Positions 1-7,745 of a DNA stretch of 25,219 bases are shown here, in pieces. This DNA is from CAZWCX01 sp964632945 (GTDB taxonomy: Bacteria; Planctomycetota; MHYJ01; WSZJ01; CAZWCX01), in contig CAZWCX010000106.1 of the NCBI GenBank assembly GCA_964632945.1, forward strand, positions 1-25,219, given 5' to 3'. Positions within the stretch are counted from its first letter, which is position 1. Each line of letters begins with the position of its first letter. The notes beneath the pieces were generated by a model. It was not told the DNA's origin, made no database searches, and saw only the letters and a program-made list of their open reading frames with translations. Position numbers and translations under genes: made by a program.

Positions 1-73
1 CGCGGGGCCGTCGGGTCTCGCCGCCGCCACGCGCCGGCCCAGCAAGGGAACGGTCCGGGGATTCACCCCCGAG

Positions 74-3000
74 ATGCTCTCGCAGATCCGCGCCGAGGGC
101 AAGATCTTCGGCGACTACTACCTCCTGGACAAGCTCGGTCAGGGCGGCATGGGTTCCGTCTTCAAGGCCTACGACACCAAGTTCAATCGCTTCGTCGCCA
201 TCAAGCTCCTCAATGCCCAGGGGGGAGAGGAGGACCCGATGGTGGGGCGGTTCTGGCGCGAAGCCCGCGCTGCGGCCAAGCTCCGCCACCCCAACGTCGT
301 GCCGGTGTACGACATCAGCACCATCGACAAGACCCACTACATGGTCATGCACTACTGCGAGGGCCGCTCGCTGGACAAGGAGATCAAGTCGCCGGAACCC
401 CTGATCTTCCAAAAAGGCGAGCCGCCCGCGGACGGACGCAACCCGGGCCTCGAGATGAACACCGTCCTGCGCATCATGCGCGACATCTGCCTCGCCGTCG
501 ATGTCGCTCACAAGAACGACCTCGTCCACCGCGACCTCAAGCCTGCCAACATCATGGTCGCCCCGGACGGTACCGTGCAGTTGACGGACTTCGGCCTCGC
601 CCTCGACATGGCGGACACGAACGTCCGCCTCACCAAGAGCGGCATCACGCTCGGCACGCCGCTCTACATGTCGCCCGAACAAGGCGCCGGCGAAAGCGGG
701 CAGGTGGATGCGCTGAGCGATCTCTACAGCCTCGGCGCCATCGCCTACGAACTGGTCACCGGCCGGCCGCCCTTCGAGGGCAACGACACCATGTCCGTGC
801 TCGTCAAGCACATGCACATGGAGCCGACGCCGCCGAGCAAGGTGATCAAGCGCATCGACTCGCAGCTCGAGGAAGTGATCCTCAAGTGCCTCGAAAAGGA
901 AAAGAAGCGCCGCTATGCCTCGGCCGCCGAACTCGCCGAGGACTTCGACTGTCTGTTGCGCGGCGAACCGATCAAGACGGCCGCCCCGTCCATGATGCAC
1001 AAGTTTCGCCGCTGGAATCGGCGGCACCGGGCCGTCGTCATGTGGGCCTCCGTCGCTGCGGCCGCCATCGCGATCGCCGGCTACTTTGGTTACACCAGCA
1101 TCCGAATCGAGGAAGAACGGGAGCGCCAGGAGCGCGCGGCCCAATCCCGCGAACGCCTCAATCAGGCGCGCCTGAAACTGAACGAGGCCCAGAAGATCGT
1201 GCACGAGGCCGAACTGGCCCGCCGCCAGGGGAAGCTGAAGACCGTCTCCGGCCTGGCCGGCCAGGTCGAGGCCCTCGCCGCCAAGGCGCTCGAACTCGAC
1301 CCGACCCTCCTGGACGCGCACGTGGTGCGCGCCGAGGCCCACCGGGTCGAGGGCGGATACGAGCCGGCGCTGAAGGCCCTCGCCCCGGTCTTTGCCGCCG
1401 AGCCCGCCCATGGTCGCGCCCATTTCGTCGCCGGCGGGCTGCACTTCGATCGCTGGATCGAAGGCGTCGTCGATGCCCGCGCCCGGTCGCTTTCCCTCCG
1501 GCGCCTGCTCCTCGGCAAGCCGCTCACGGCGGACGAGTTCACCCGCCTGCTCGCCCCCGGCGGAGCCGTGCCGGGGAATGAAGAGCTCGAGTCGATCCGC
1601 AAGAAGGCCGCCGGCGAATTGGGCCAGGTGCCCGTGCTCCCCGAACAGCCGGCTTCCGACGTGGCCCAGGCCCTGGCGATGCTCCTGGCCGACCCCGCGG
1701 CCCATGCGACCGAGGCGATCGCCCGGCTCGAAAAGAGCGCGGCGAAACAGGACGAACTCGATGAAGCGTGGCTGGGGCTCGCGGTCGCGTATCAGTGGCG
1801 CGGCGACGAATTCAACGCCCTGGGCGCGTACGACCATGTGGCGCGGGCGGACCGCGGGCGATTGTCGGTCGCCCGGGATCGCGTGATTCTGGCCGTCCTC
1901 GCCGCCCTCCGACCGGACGCGGGGGAGGGCACGGTCGCCAAGGCGCTCAAGGAGGCCCTGCCCGACTTGGACCGGATTGAGGCGCTCGACCCGGAGGCGA
2001 CCGGCCTGCTGGCCCTGCGACCCTGGATTCTCTTCCGCTACACGCTCACGGGCGCCGGGTCCGCCACCGAGGCGCAGGCCACGCTCATCGAAGCCAATCG
2101 CCGGCTGCGGGAACTGGATGGGAAGCCGGGCGCCCCCGCCGGGCCGGAGCGCCACTTCCTCGAGGCCAAGATCTGGGCGCATCTCGCACGCGCCGAGGTC
2201 GAGCTCAAGCTGGAACCCATCGCCTCGCTCGAAAACTCGGTCGCGGCCTACACGAAGGGACTGCAGGCCGGGCGATCCGACGAGTACCTCGAAGCCCGCG
2301 CGGAGACGTACGTGCGTCTGGCCGACGAGATGCGCCGGCGCAACTTCGACGCGCGCGCATCCCTGCAGGCGGCCATCGAGGACTACACCACGCTGCTTCA
2401 GGACGACAACGGCACCGCTCCCGTCGACCCCTTGCGCATCCGCCGCCGGCGCGCATCCGCCTGGATCTCCCTGGCGGAGAGCCTGGCCGCCAAGCAGGAG
2501 GAGCCCCTCCCCGCGTTCGAGAAGGCCGCCGCGGACTTGACCGTCGTGCTCGAGAAGAACCCGGATGACCTCGCCTCCCGCCGCATGCGATTGCGGGCCC
2601 ACGGCGGAATGGCCGGCCGGTACGCGCTGACCGGACGACCCGAGCTCAAGATGGAGTACGCCCGGCGCAACGAGGCCGATCTCGTCGAGGCGCTCAAGAC
2701 GGCCGCCGAAGACGCGGAACTGTGGCACCTCCTCGGCATGGCCGAGGCCATGATCGCGACCCACGAAACCGCCGAACGCGAGGAGCGCACCCTCTACTAC
2801 GGACGCGCGGAGGAACACTATCGCAAGGCCGTGGACCTGGGACGGACCCCGGCCTGGCACGACCTCGCACTCCTGTATCTGGCGGTGGGCAACGATTCCA
2901 AGGCGCTGCAGACCCTCCGTTCCTTCCAGTCCAGTCTGCCGAAGCCGAATCCCGAACTCGAAGTGGTCATCCGGCGCCTCGAGGAGGACCAGTCGACGGT

Positions 3001-3466
3001 GCTCAAGAAGGACCTCGACGACGCCAAGGAACTGGCCATCAAGGGGGAGTACGAGGCCGCGGAGGAGAAATACGTCCTCGGCCTGCGCAAGCTCAAGGCC
3101 GTCCTCAAGGTCGGCTCGGAGGAAGAAGCCAAGTCGGCGCTCCAGCGTTACTCGGGAGATCTCGCGCGTTCCTCCTATGACCTGGCTTGCATCTACGCCC
3201 AGGCGAGTGTGGGGCAGGGGGGGAGTAAGCCACGCTCCAGGAAGCCGACTCCGGAAGAGGCGAAGACCTATGTGGAGAAGGCCTTCGAGCAACTCGAGGA
3301 AGCGCTGAAGTACGGCTACGGTCAGAAGGTCGGCGCCGGGGACAAGGTGGTGAAGGACAAACGCCTCGTGGATGCCGCGAAGGCCGACAAGGATCTGGTC
3401 CCGATCCACGGCGACCCGCGCTGGAAGAAGGTGCTGGAACGATTCGATCAAGCCGCCGAGGAGTAA
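74..3466 (+). CDS. Membrane-anchored Ser/Thr protein kinase with long TPR-rich C-terminal region
   Basis: Hanks-type (PknB-like) kinase that should phosphorylate Ser/Thr on target proteins. From the first ATG: glycine loop GQGGMGSVF at about 22-30, ATP-binding lysine in VAIKLL (K44), helix-C Glu near 63, catalytic HRDLKPAN at 152-159, DFG at 172-174 and the SPE form of the APE motif at 200-202. One membrane segment (about 320-340) follows a basic stretch. Residues about 345-1130 are outside or periplasmic, start with a charged helix and are rich in TPR-like helical pairs. Kinase-TM-TPR architecture is common in planctomycetes. The reading frame stays open to base 2 without a stop, so the true start may lie upstream of the window; the ATG here is the first one available. 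Residues about 830-1130 resemble the secreted product of the next gene. Target and signal are unknown. Confidence 0.93.
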   Translation: MLSQIRAEGKIFGDYYLLDKLGQGGMGSVFKAYDTKFNRFVAIKLLNAQGGEEDPMVGRFWREARAAAKLRHPNVVPVYDISTIDKTHYMVMHYCEGRSLDKEIKSPEPLIFQKGEPPADGRNPGLEMNTVLRIMRDICLAVDVAHKNDLVHRDLKPANIMVAPDGTVQLTDFGLALDMADTNVRLTKSGITLGTPLYMSPEQGAGESGQVDALSDLYSLGAIAYELVTGRPPFEGNDTMSVLVKHMHMEPTPPSKVIKRIDSQLEEVILKCLEKEKKRRYASAAELAEDFDCLLRGEPIKTAAPSMMHKFRRWNRRHRAVVMWASVAAAAIAIAGYFGYTSIRIEEERERQERAAQSRERLNQARLKLNEAQKIVHEAELARRQGKLKTVSGLAGQVEALAAKALELDPTLLDAHVVRAEAHRVEGGYEPALKALAPVFAAEPAHGRAHFVAGGLHFDRWIEGVVDARARSLSLRRLLLGKPLTADEFTRLLAPGGAVPGNEELESIRKKAAGELGQVPVLPEQPASDVAQALAMLLADPAAHATEAIARLEKSAAKQDELDEAWLGLAVAYQWRGDEFNALGAYDHVARADRGRLSVARDRVILAVLAALRPDAGEGTVAKALKEALPDLDRIEALDPEATGLLALRPWILFRYTLTGAGSATEAQATLIEANRRLRELDGKPGAPAGPERHFLEAKIWAHLARAEVELKLEPIASLENSVAAYTKGLQAGRSDEYLEARAETYVRLADEMRRRNFDARASLQAAIEDYTTLLQDDNGTAPVDPLRIRRRRASAWISLAESLAAKQEEPLPAFEKAAADLTVVLEKNPDDLASRRMRLRAHGGMAGRYALTGRPELKMEYARRNEADLVEALKTAAEDAELWHLLGMAEAMIATHETAEREERTLYYGRAEEHYRKAVDLGRTPAWHDLALLYLAVGNDSKALQTLRSFQSSLPKPNPELEVVIRRLEEDQSTVLKKDLDDAKELAIKGEYEAAEEKYVLGLRKLKAVLKVGSEEEAKSALQRYSGDLARSSYDLACIYAQASVGQGGSKPRSRKPTPEEAKTYVEKAFEQLEEALKYGYGQKVGAGDKVVKDKRLVDAAKADKDLVPIHGDPRWKKVLERFDQAAEE

Positions 3467-3507
3467 GGGGCTGGGCGCCTCGGGGATCGTCGGGGAGCGG
3501 CTTTGTC

Positions 3508-3536
3508 TTCCCCTGCGCAGCCCGAAGGGCTAGAAT
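3508..3536 (+). promoter_or_regulatory. Putative promoter of the secreted TPR-like gene
   Basis: TTCCCC at 3508-3513, 17-base spacer, TAGAAT at 3531-3536, about 45 bases before the preferred ATG at 3581. The last 11 bases of the spacer (3520-3530) form a GCCC-GAA-GGGC inverted repeat abutting the -10. The -35 is weak; the -10 matches others in this window. Confidence 0.4.
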
Positions 3537-3580
3537 CGTGGGATTCACCCGGGGTGTCCGAGGACGAGATTGAGGGGAGT

Positions 3581-4816
3581 ATGGCCATGCGCACGCTGGA
3601 GCGTTGGGTGGTGATCCTGGTCGCGGTGTTCGCCTTGGGCGGGGCGACCACGGCCCTGGCGCAGTGCTTCTATGGCGGGGGAGAGGAACCGCCCCCGACC
3701 CCGGACTTCCCGCAACCGCAGACCGCCACGTTCGCGGAAGCGCTCCGCAACCTCGCGGCCGACCTTGCGGCGCGCACCAACCAGCAGGGCCCCGTCCAGC
3801 CCTTCGGCATGGAGTCCGGATCGCCGCTTCGCATCGGCGCGTTCGGCAACCTGCTGTCGGGAGAAAAGGCGGCGGCGGCGGGCAAGTCCCCGGTGAAAAA
3901 CTTCCAGGACGCGATCAAGGCATTCGAAGAACTGCTCGCCAAGAACCCCAAGGACGTGGGGGCGCAGCGCGGGCTCCTGCGGGCGATGTCCGGCATCGCC
4001 GGGCACCAGATCCTGTCGGGCGAAGGCGGGAGCGAGGTGGACGGCCTGCTCCTGCGCGCCAAGCTGCGCGCCTTGGAGGCCCTCAAGGAATCCCCGAACG
4101 ACCCTGGCCTGCTCCATCTCCTCGGAAACATCGAATCGACCCTGGCCACGCGTCCCGGCCGGGGGGCGGCCGACCGCGCCAAGCACTATGGAGCGGCGAA
4201 GTCCTACTACAAACAGGCCGTCGAAGGCGGAAACCTGTTTTCGCAATACGCCCTCGGGATGCTGTATCTCTCCATCGGAAACTACCGCGGCGCCCGCGAG
4301 GAATTGCGGAAGTTCCAGGCGCTCATGCCCGATGCCCCCCCGGGGCTTCAGGGCGCCCTCGAGGCGCTGGACAAGGCCATCGCGTCGGAGCCGACCGGCG
4401 ATTTCGACGCCGCCTTCGAAGCGATGATGAACGGGGACGAGCCAAAGGCGATCGCGGCGTTCCTGAAGGGGCTGAACAAGCTCCACGAGTTCCTCGGCGT
4501 GCCCCCTGGGCAGGAACTCAACTCCGCCCCGAGTCACGATCTCCTGCGCCACATGATGGCCCACTACAATCTGGCCGCGCTGCTGTCGAAGCAGGACCAG
4601 CTGGATCCCGCTCTCAACAACCTCCAGCAGAGCGTCCAGATCTACTACATCTTCACATCGGCGCCCGCTTCGAAACCGAAGGGCGGAGAGTCCCTGTCCA
4701 ACAACGACCCGTTCAATATCTATACCGGTCTGGAGACCGACCCGGACTTCGGGAACCTGCGGACGAAGCGCTCTCCGGAATTCAAACGACTTTTCGAGTC
4801 CAAACGCACGAGATGA
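3581..4816 (+). CDS. Secreted TPR-like protein, paralogue of the upstream kinase's C-terminal domain
   Basis: 411 residues of unrecognised family. The ATG at 3581 is preferred over the upstream start at 3503: GAGGGGAG lies just before it, and translation begins with a classical Sec signal peptide (basic MAMRTLERW, hydrophobic core, ALA-Q cleavage near residue 25). The Cys after the cleavage site is not in a good lipobox (LAQC), so it is probably soluble. Residues about 120-411 are TPR-like helices that align with the kinase tail: both have LHLLG / WHLLG, then an LATxx / IATxE segment, YY(K/R)KAV-like helices, LYL(S/A)(I/V)GN, and a closing (D/S)P-aromatic-K motif. It follows the kinase by 114 bases with its own putative promoter. 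A role as ligand, adaptor or decoy for the kinase's extracellular domain is inference. Confidence 0.88.
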   Translation: MAMRTLERWVVILVAVFALGGATTALAQCFYGGGEEPPPTPDFPQPQTATFAEALRNLAADLAARTNQQGPVQPFGMESGSPLRIGAFGNLLSGEKAAAAGKSPVKNFQDAIKAFEELLAKNPKDVGAQRGLLRAMSGIAGHQILSGEGGSEVDGLLLRAKLRALEALKESPNDPGLLHLLGNIESTLATRPGRGAADRAKHYGAAKSYYKQAVEGGNLFSQYALGMLYLSIGNYRGAREELRKFQALMPDAPPGLQGALEALDKAIASEPTGDFDAAFEAMMNGDEPKAIAAFLKGLNKLHEFLGVPPGQELNSAPSHDLLRHMMAHYNLAALLSKQDQLDPALNNLQQSVQIYYIFTSAPASKPKGGESLSNNDPFNIYTGLETDPDFGNLRTKRSPEFKRLFESKRTR

Positions 4817-5131
4817 TCAGACCCGACGTCAGCGCCGGGTGATCCGCCGATCGGCTTCGGGTCGGGCGGGATGCGCGGCCCCGCACTCCCCGGGCCTGGG
4901 GCGGGTGCGGGACCGGAGAGGCCGTGTGGGAGTGTGCCGATCCGCCCGGCGACGGCCATGCGTGCGACCGGGTGAGCGCTTTACCTTGATTTCCCCGGTT
5001 GGTCCGCCGCCTTTCGCGCCGGGCTTGGTTGCTCGTCGTCGGCGATGCCCCGGGGCATCGACTTCTCCTCGTGCCGCGCCGGGCGCACCTATCGCCTCGG
5101 CCGAACCCGGGATCTCAAGCTTGAAGACCGA
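4817..5131. other. Convergent intergenic region with palindromes, no gene seen
   Basis: Lies between the 3' ends of the TPR-like gene and the diguanylate cyclase. No convincing ORF or RNA gene. A GACCCGA/TCGGGTC pair (4820-4826 with 4857-4863) encloses the palindrome GCCGATCGGC (4846-4855) and may be a factor-dependent termination structure, though no T-run follows. A perfect 18-base palindrome sits at 5043-5060. Confidence 0.5.
5043..5060. repeat. Perfect 18-base palindrome
   Basis: CGATGCCCCGGGGCATCG is its own reverse complement. It has no loop and no T-run, so it does not look like an intrinsic terminator. It lies between two convergent genes, where an operator is not expected. A protein-binding or chromosome-structure site is possible but unsupported. 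Confidence 0.6.
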
Positions 5132-7147
5132 CTAGTTGGGCTGGGGAGGGGCGTCCACGGCCACTTCCACGCGGTTGCGCCCGCCGGCCTTGGCGGCATA
5201 CAACGCGCGATCGGCTCTCTGCAGCAACTGGTCGCGGGTCTTGTCCCGGCCGAAGAGGTAGTCGGCCAGCCCGATCGACGCGGTCAGCGGGCGGCCGGGG
5301 AATTCCCGCCCCAGCTCGTCCCCGCGCTTCGCCAGCGCCACGCGCAGCCGCTCGGCATATCTCGCCGCATGGTCGATCGACGTCTCGGGGAGCAGGACCA
5401 GGAACTCCTCGCCGCCGAACCGGCCCACGATGTCCACGTCGCGGGAAACCGACTTGATCACTCCGGCGACCTCCTTGAGGACCCGGTCGCCCGCCTGGTG
5501 CCCGAACGAGTCGTTCCAGGCTTTGAAGTGATCCACGTCCAAGAGCGCGACGGAGAGCGGCCGACCGTACCGGCGCGCGCGCTCCATCTCGTAGGTCAGC
5601 GACTCCATGAGATGGCGGCGGTTGAAGAGTGTCGTCAGTTCGTCGCGAATGGCGAGTTCGCGCATCTTCTCGAAGAGCATGGCGTTTTCCATCGCCATCC
5701 CGGCCTCCGACGCGAGGATCGCCAGGGTCTGCACCGAGGCCTCGGCAATCGGGTAGCCGGAGAAGGCGTTGTCCGCCAGAACCAGCCCGGTGAGGTACGA
5801 ACGGCTGAAGATCGGCGCTATGACGATCTCGGTGACGTCGAAGTAGTGGAGGAGACGCGCCGCCAGCCCCTTTTCGTGGGCCACCCGCAGGACGAACGGA
5901 GCCGCCTCCAGCGCGCAGCGGGCGAGGAAGTTGTCCTCCGACTCGAGCGCGAAGAAGATCTCGGCCTGGCGCGGTTGGATCTGCGAGGAATCGCGCACGT
6001 CGCGGCCGGCGATCCAGCGCCCCTCCCAGTCGACGGCGAAGTAGGAGGCGCGATCGAATCCCAGTCCGGAATGGACCACGCCCACGATCGTGCTGCGGAC
6101 CTCGTCCGCATCGAGGGTCAGGCGGGCGCGCCGGATCGCCTCATTGAGTTCCGTCAATTCCTTCACGCGCAACTCGAGCTGGCGCCGGGCCTCGTCGTAG
6201 AGCGAATTGATCTTGCCCAGTTCGACGTTCGCCTTCTGCAACGCCTTGCGCAGTTGCTGGGAGTCCGGCACCGGGATCCGGAACACTTCGGCGGTGCGCG
6301 TCAGTTCCCGTTCGATCTCGCCGGTGACCTCCTCGAGATTCAGCTTGTCGAAGGAAAGCAGATCGCGGATCCTACCCTCGAGCAGCGGAGGCCGGAGCGA
6401 TTCCACCGAACCCATGCCCTGGGTCCAGACCACGAAATCGGCGGCCGCGACGATGGCCGCCAGTTTCTCCGCCACCGGGAGCGCGTTCTCCCGCAACCCC
6501 CCTCCCAGGCTGTGGTGCATACGGACCGCCTGTACGACCTGCGTGGGCAGGTGCCACCGTTCGAGGAGGAGCGCCCCGACGACGGCGTGGTCGGTCTGCA
6601 GCATCTGATGCTCCGCCACCACCGCCTCCACCGGCTCCTCCTTCAGGCGCTGGGCGACCTTCAGATACTCCTCCGGGGCGTTGCGGTCGATCACGACCTT
6701 GCCCACGTCATGGAGCAGGCCGGCCAGGTAGGCGTCGTCCGGTTCTTCGTACCCGGTGCCGCGTGCGATCGCCCGCGCCGCCGCCGCCGTCGCCAGACAG
6801 TGCTGCCAATAGAGGACCTTGTCGAGCGCTGCGGCCTTGTGCTGGTCGAGCAGGTTGTCGAACACCGAAACCGAGAGGACGATGCTCTTCAGGGAGGAGA
6901 ACCCGAGGAGGGAAATGGCGTGCTGGACGCTGGTGATCTTGCGGCGGAATCCGTAGGCCGGCGAGTTGACGATGCGCAGGACCTTGGCCGTCAAGGCCTG
7001 GTCGACTTCCACGACCTCGCCGGCGTCGCGGGCGGAAGAGGAGGCATCCAGCACGATCTCGAGGATGCGGATCACCACGGAGGGCAGAGTGGGGATGGCA
7101 TCCAGGTGCCCGAGCACCTTTTCCGCGGGAGTGACGTTCGTGCCCAT
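5132..7147 (-). CDS. HDOD-GAF-GGDEF diguanylate cyclase
   Basis: 671 residues, predicted cytoplasmic (no TM or signal). Order: HDOD domain (about 16-215, with LLHDVGK at 145-150 and TDHAVVGALLLERW near 185-198), coiled coil (about 300-345), GAF-like sensor (about 345-490) and GGDEF cyclase (about 500-665). The cyclase is probably active: GGEEF at 578-582, LLDVDHFKAWND at about 535-546. The inhibitory I-site RDVD (569-572) is five residues before GGEEF, so c-di-GMP feedback is expected. It makes c-di-GMP from GTP. The ATG at 7147 has a GGGGGAG ribosome-binding site and is the natural start of the HDOD domain. Transcription diverges from the BMC operon. A TTGACT-17-TACCAT promoter and an inverted repeat over the -10 lie upstream. 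The GAF ligand is unknown. Confidence 0.95.
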   Translation of the reverse strand: MGTNVTPAEKVLGHLDAIPTLPSVVIRILEIVLDASSSARDAGEVVEVDQALTAKVLRIVNSPAYGFRRKITSVQHAISLLGFSSLKSIVLSVSVFDNLLDQHKAAALDKVLYWQHCLATAAAARAIARGTGYEEPDDAYLAGLLHDVGKVVIDRNAPEEYLKVAQRLKEEPVEAVVAEHQMLQTDHAVVGALLLERWHLPTQVVQAVRMHHSLGGGLRENALPVAEKLAAIVAAADFVVWTQGMGSVESLRPPLLEGRIRDLLSFDKLNLEEVTGEIERELTRTAEVFRIPVPDSQQLRKALQKANVELGKINSLYDEARRQLELRVKELTELNEAIRRARLTLDADEVRSTIVGVVHSGLGFDRASYFAVDWEGRWIAGRDVRDSSQIQPRQAEIFFALESEDNFLARCALEAAPFVLRVAHEKGLAARLLHYFDVTEIVIAPIFSRSYLTGLVLADNAFSGYPIAEASVQTLAILASEAGMAMENAMLFEKMRELAIRDELTTLFNRRHLMESLTYEMERARRYGRPLSVALLDVDHFKAWNDSFGHQAGDRVLKEVAGVIKSVSRDVDIVGRFGGEEFLVLLPETSIDHAARYAERLRVALAKRGDELGREFPGRPLTASIGLADYLFGRDKTRDQLLQRADRALYAAKAGGRNRVEVAVDAPPQPN

Positions 7148-7186
7148 GCTCTCCCCCGTCCCCCGTACGGCCGCCGCGCGGTTCCC

Positions 7187-7202
7187 ACCATGCAGGCATG
7201 GT
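7187..7202. promoter_or_regulatory. Inverted repeat over the -10/start point of the diguanylate cyclase promoter (operator candidate)
   Basis: ACCATGC-AG-GCATGGT: perfect 7-base arms with a 2-base centre, covering the -10 box and the predicted transcription start. The position fits a repressor site. No regulator gene lies nearby. Confidence 0.4.
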
Positions 7203-7226
7203 AACGGATATCCTCGTCGGAGTCAA
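7198..7226 (-). promoter_or_regulatory. Putative promoter of the diguanylate cyclase gene
   Basis: On the minus strand: TTGACT (7226-7221), 17-base spacer, TACCAT (7203-7198). The predicted start point is near 7191, giving a leader of about 44 bases before the ATG at 7147. Good -35 match and ideal spacing. Confidence 0.6.
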
Positions 7227-7259
7227 ACGGCGGTCGGAGCGGGGGCCCGGTTTTGGTCC

Positions 7260-7285
7260 GGAGCCGTCGGCGGGGGCTCCTTTTT
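7260..7285 (+). terminator. Intrinsic-terminator-like hairpin upstream of the BMC operon
   Basis: GGAGCC (7260-7265), 9-base loop, GGCTCC (7275-7280), then TTTTT. The orientation works only on the plus strand, yet no plus-strand gene lies between it and the divergent gene. It sits just upstream of, and partly abuts, the putative BMC promoter. It could insulate the operon, end a short upstream RNA or act as an attenuator. Confidence 0.5.
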
Positions 7286-7287
7286 CT

Positions 7288-7315
7288 TCGACTTTGCGGC
7301 GGAGCGCCTTACAAT
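7288..7315 (+). promoter_or_regulatory. Putative promoter of the BMC-P/RpiB/DeoC operon
   Basis: TCGACT (7288-7293, 4 of 6 to consensus), 16-base spacer, TACAAT (7310-7315, 5 of 6). The predicted start point is about 25 bases before the first ATG at 7347. Directly follows the terminator-like hairpin. Confidence 0.45.
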
Positions 7316-7346
7316 GCGCCTTGGCCCCCCGTCGAGGAACCGCTTC

Positions 7347-7691
7347 ATGCTGCTGGGCAAGGTCATCGGCACCGTCTGGGCGACGGTGAAGGAACCCCGC
7401 CTCAACGACGTCAAGCTCCTGATCGTCCAGAATGTCGACCTGCAGAATCGCAACCAGGATCCGTTCCTGGTGGCGGTGGACGCGGTCGGCGCGGGCCTGG
7501 GGGAGACGGTCCTGGTGGCGCAGGGCAGCTCGGCCCGCCAGACCGCGGCCTCCAAGGATCGGCCGGTGGATGCCGTAATCATGGCCATCGTCGACCGGCT
7601 GGACGTGGTCCAGGAGGCCGAGCTCCAGCGCCAGTTCGAGGAGCGCAGCCGGGAGATGGAGCAGCGGCTGAAGCAACTGAAGGAATCCTAA
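7347..7691 (+). CDS. BMC-P vertex protein (EutN/CcmL family), first of three, with C-terminal helix
   Basis: 114 residues. BMC-P proteins form pentamers that cap the vertices of microcompartment shells. Family features: the N-terminal beta barrel begins MLLGKVIGTVWATVK, then LLIVQNV, a DAVGAGLGETVLVAQGSSAR core (about 45-64) and PVDAVIMAIVD (73-83). Residues about 88-114 add a charged Glu/Arg/Gln-rich amphipathic helix absent from the other two paralogues here. The start is ATG 7347, preceded by CGAGGAAC. An in-frame upstream extension exists but lacks BMC-P character and crosses the promoter. The gene heads the operon, 54 bases before the RpiB-like gene. The family call is secure; the cargo is inferred from neighbours. 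Confidence 0.93.
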   Translation: MLLGKVIGTVWATVKEPRLNDVKLLIVQNVDLQNRNQDPFLVAVDAVGAGLGETVLVAQGSSARQTAASKDRPVDAVIMAIVDRLDVVQEAELQRQFEERSREMEQRLKQLKES

Positions 7692-7745
7692 TCTCCAGGC
7701 CCCGCCCTCCGCGTGGTCGATGGCGACCCTGATCGGAACGGAAGA

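Noticed and set aside
5045..7204. A 719-codon plus-strand frame opposite the diguanylate cyclase
   Set aside because: The minus-strand product has clear HDOD, GAF and GGDEF motifs; the plus-strand product is repetitive in Arg/Glu/Asp/His and has none.
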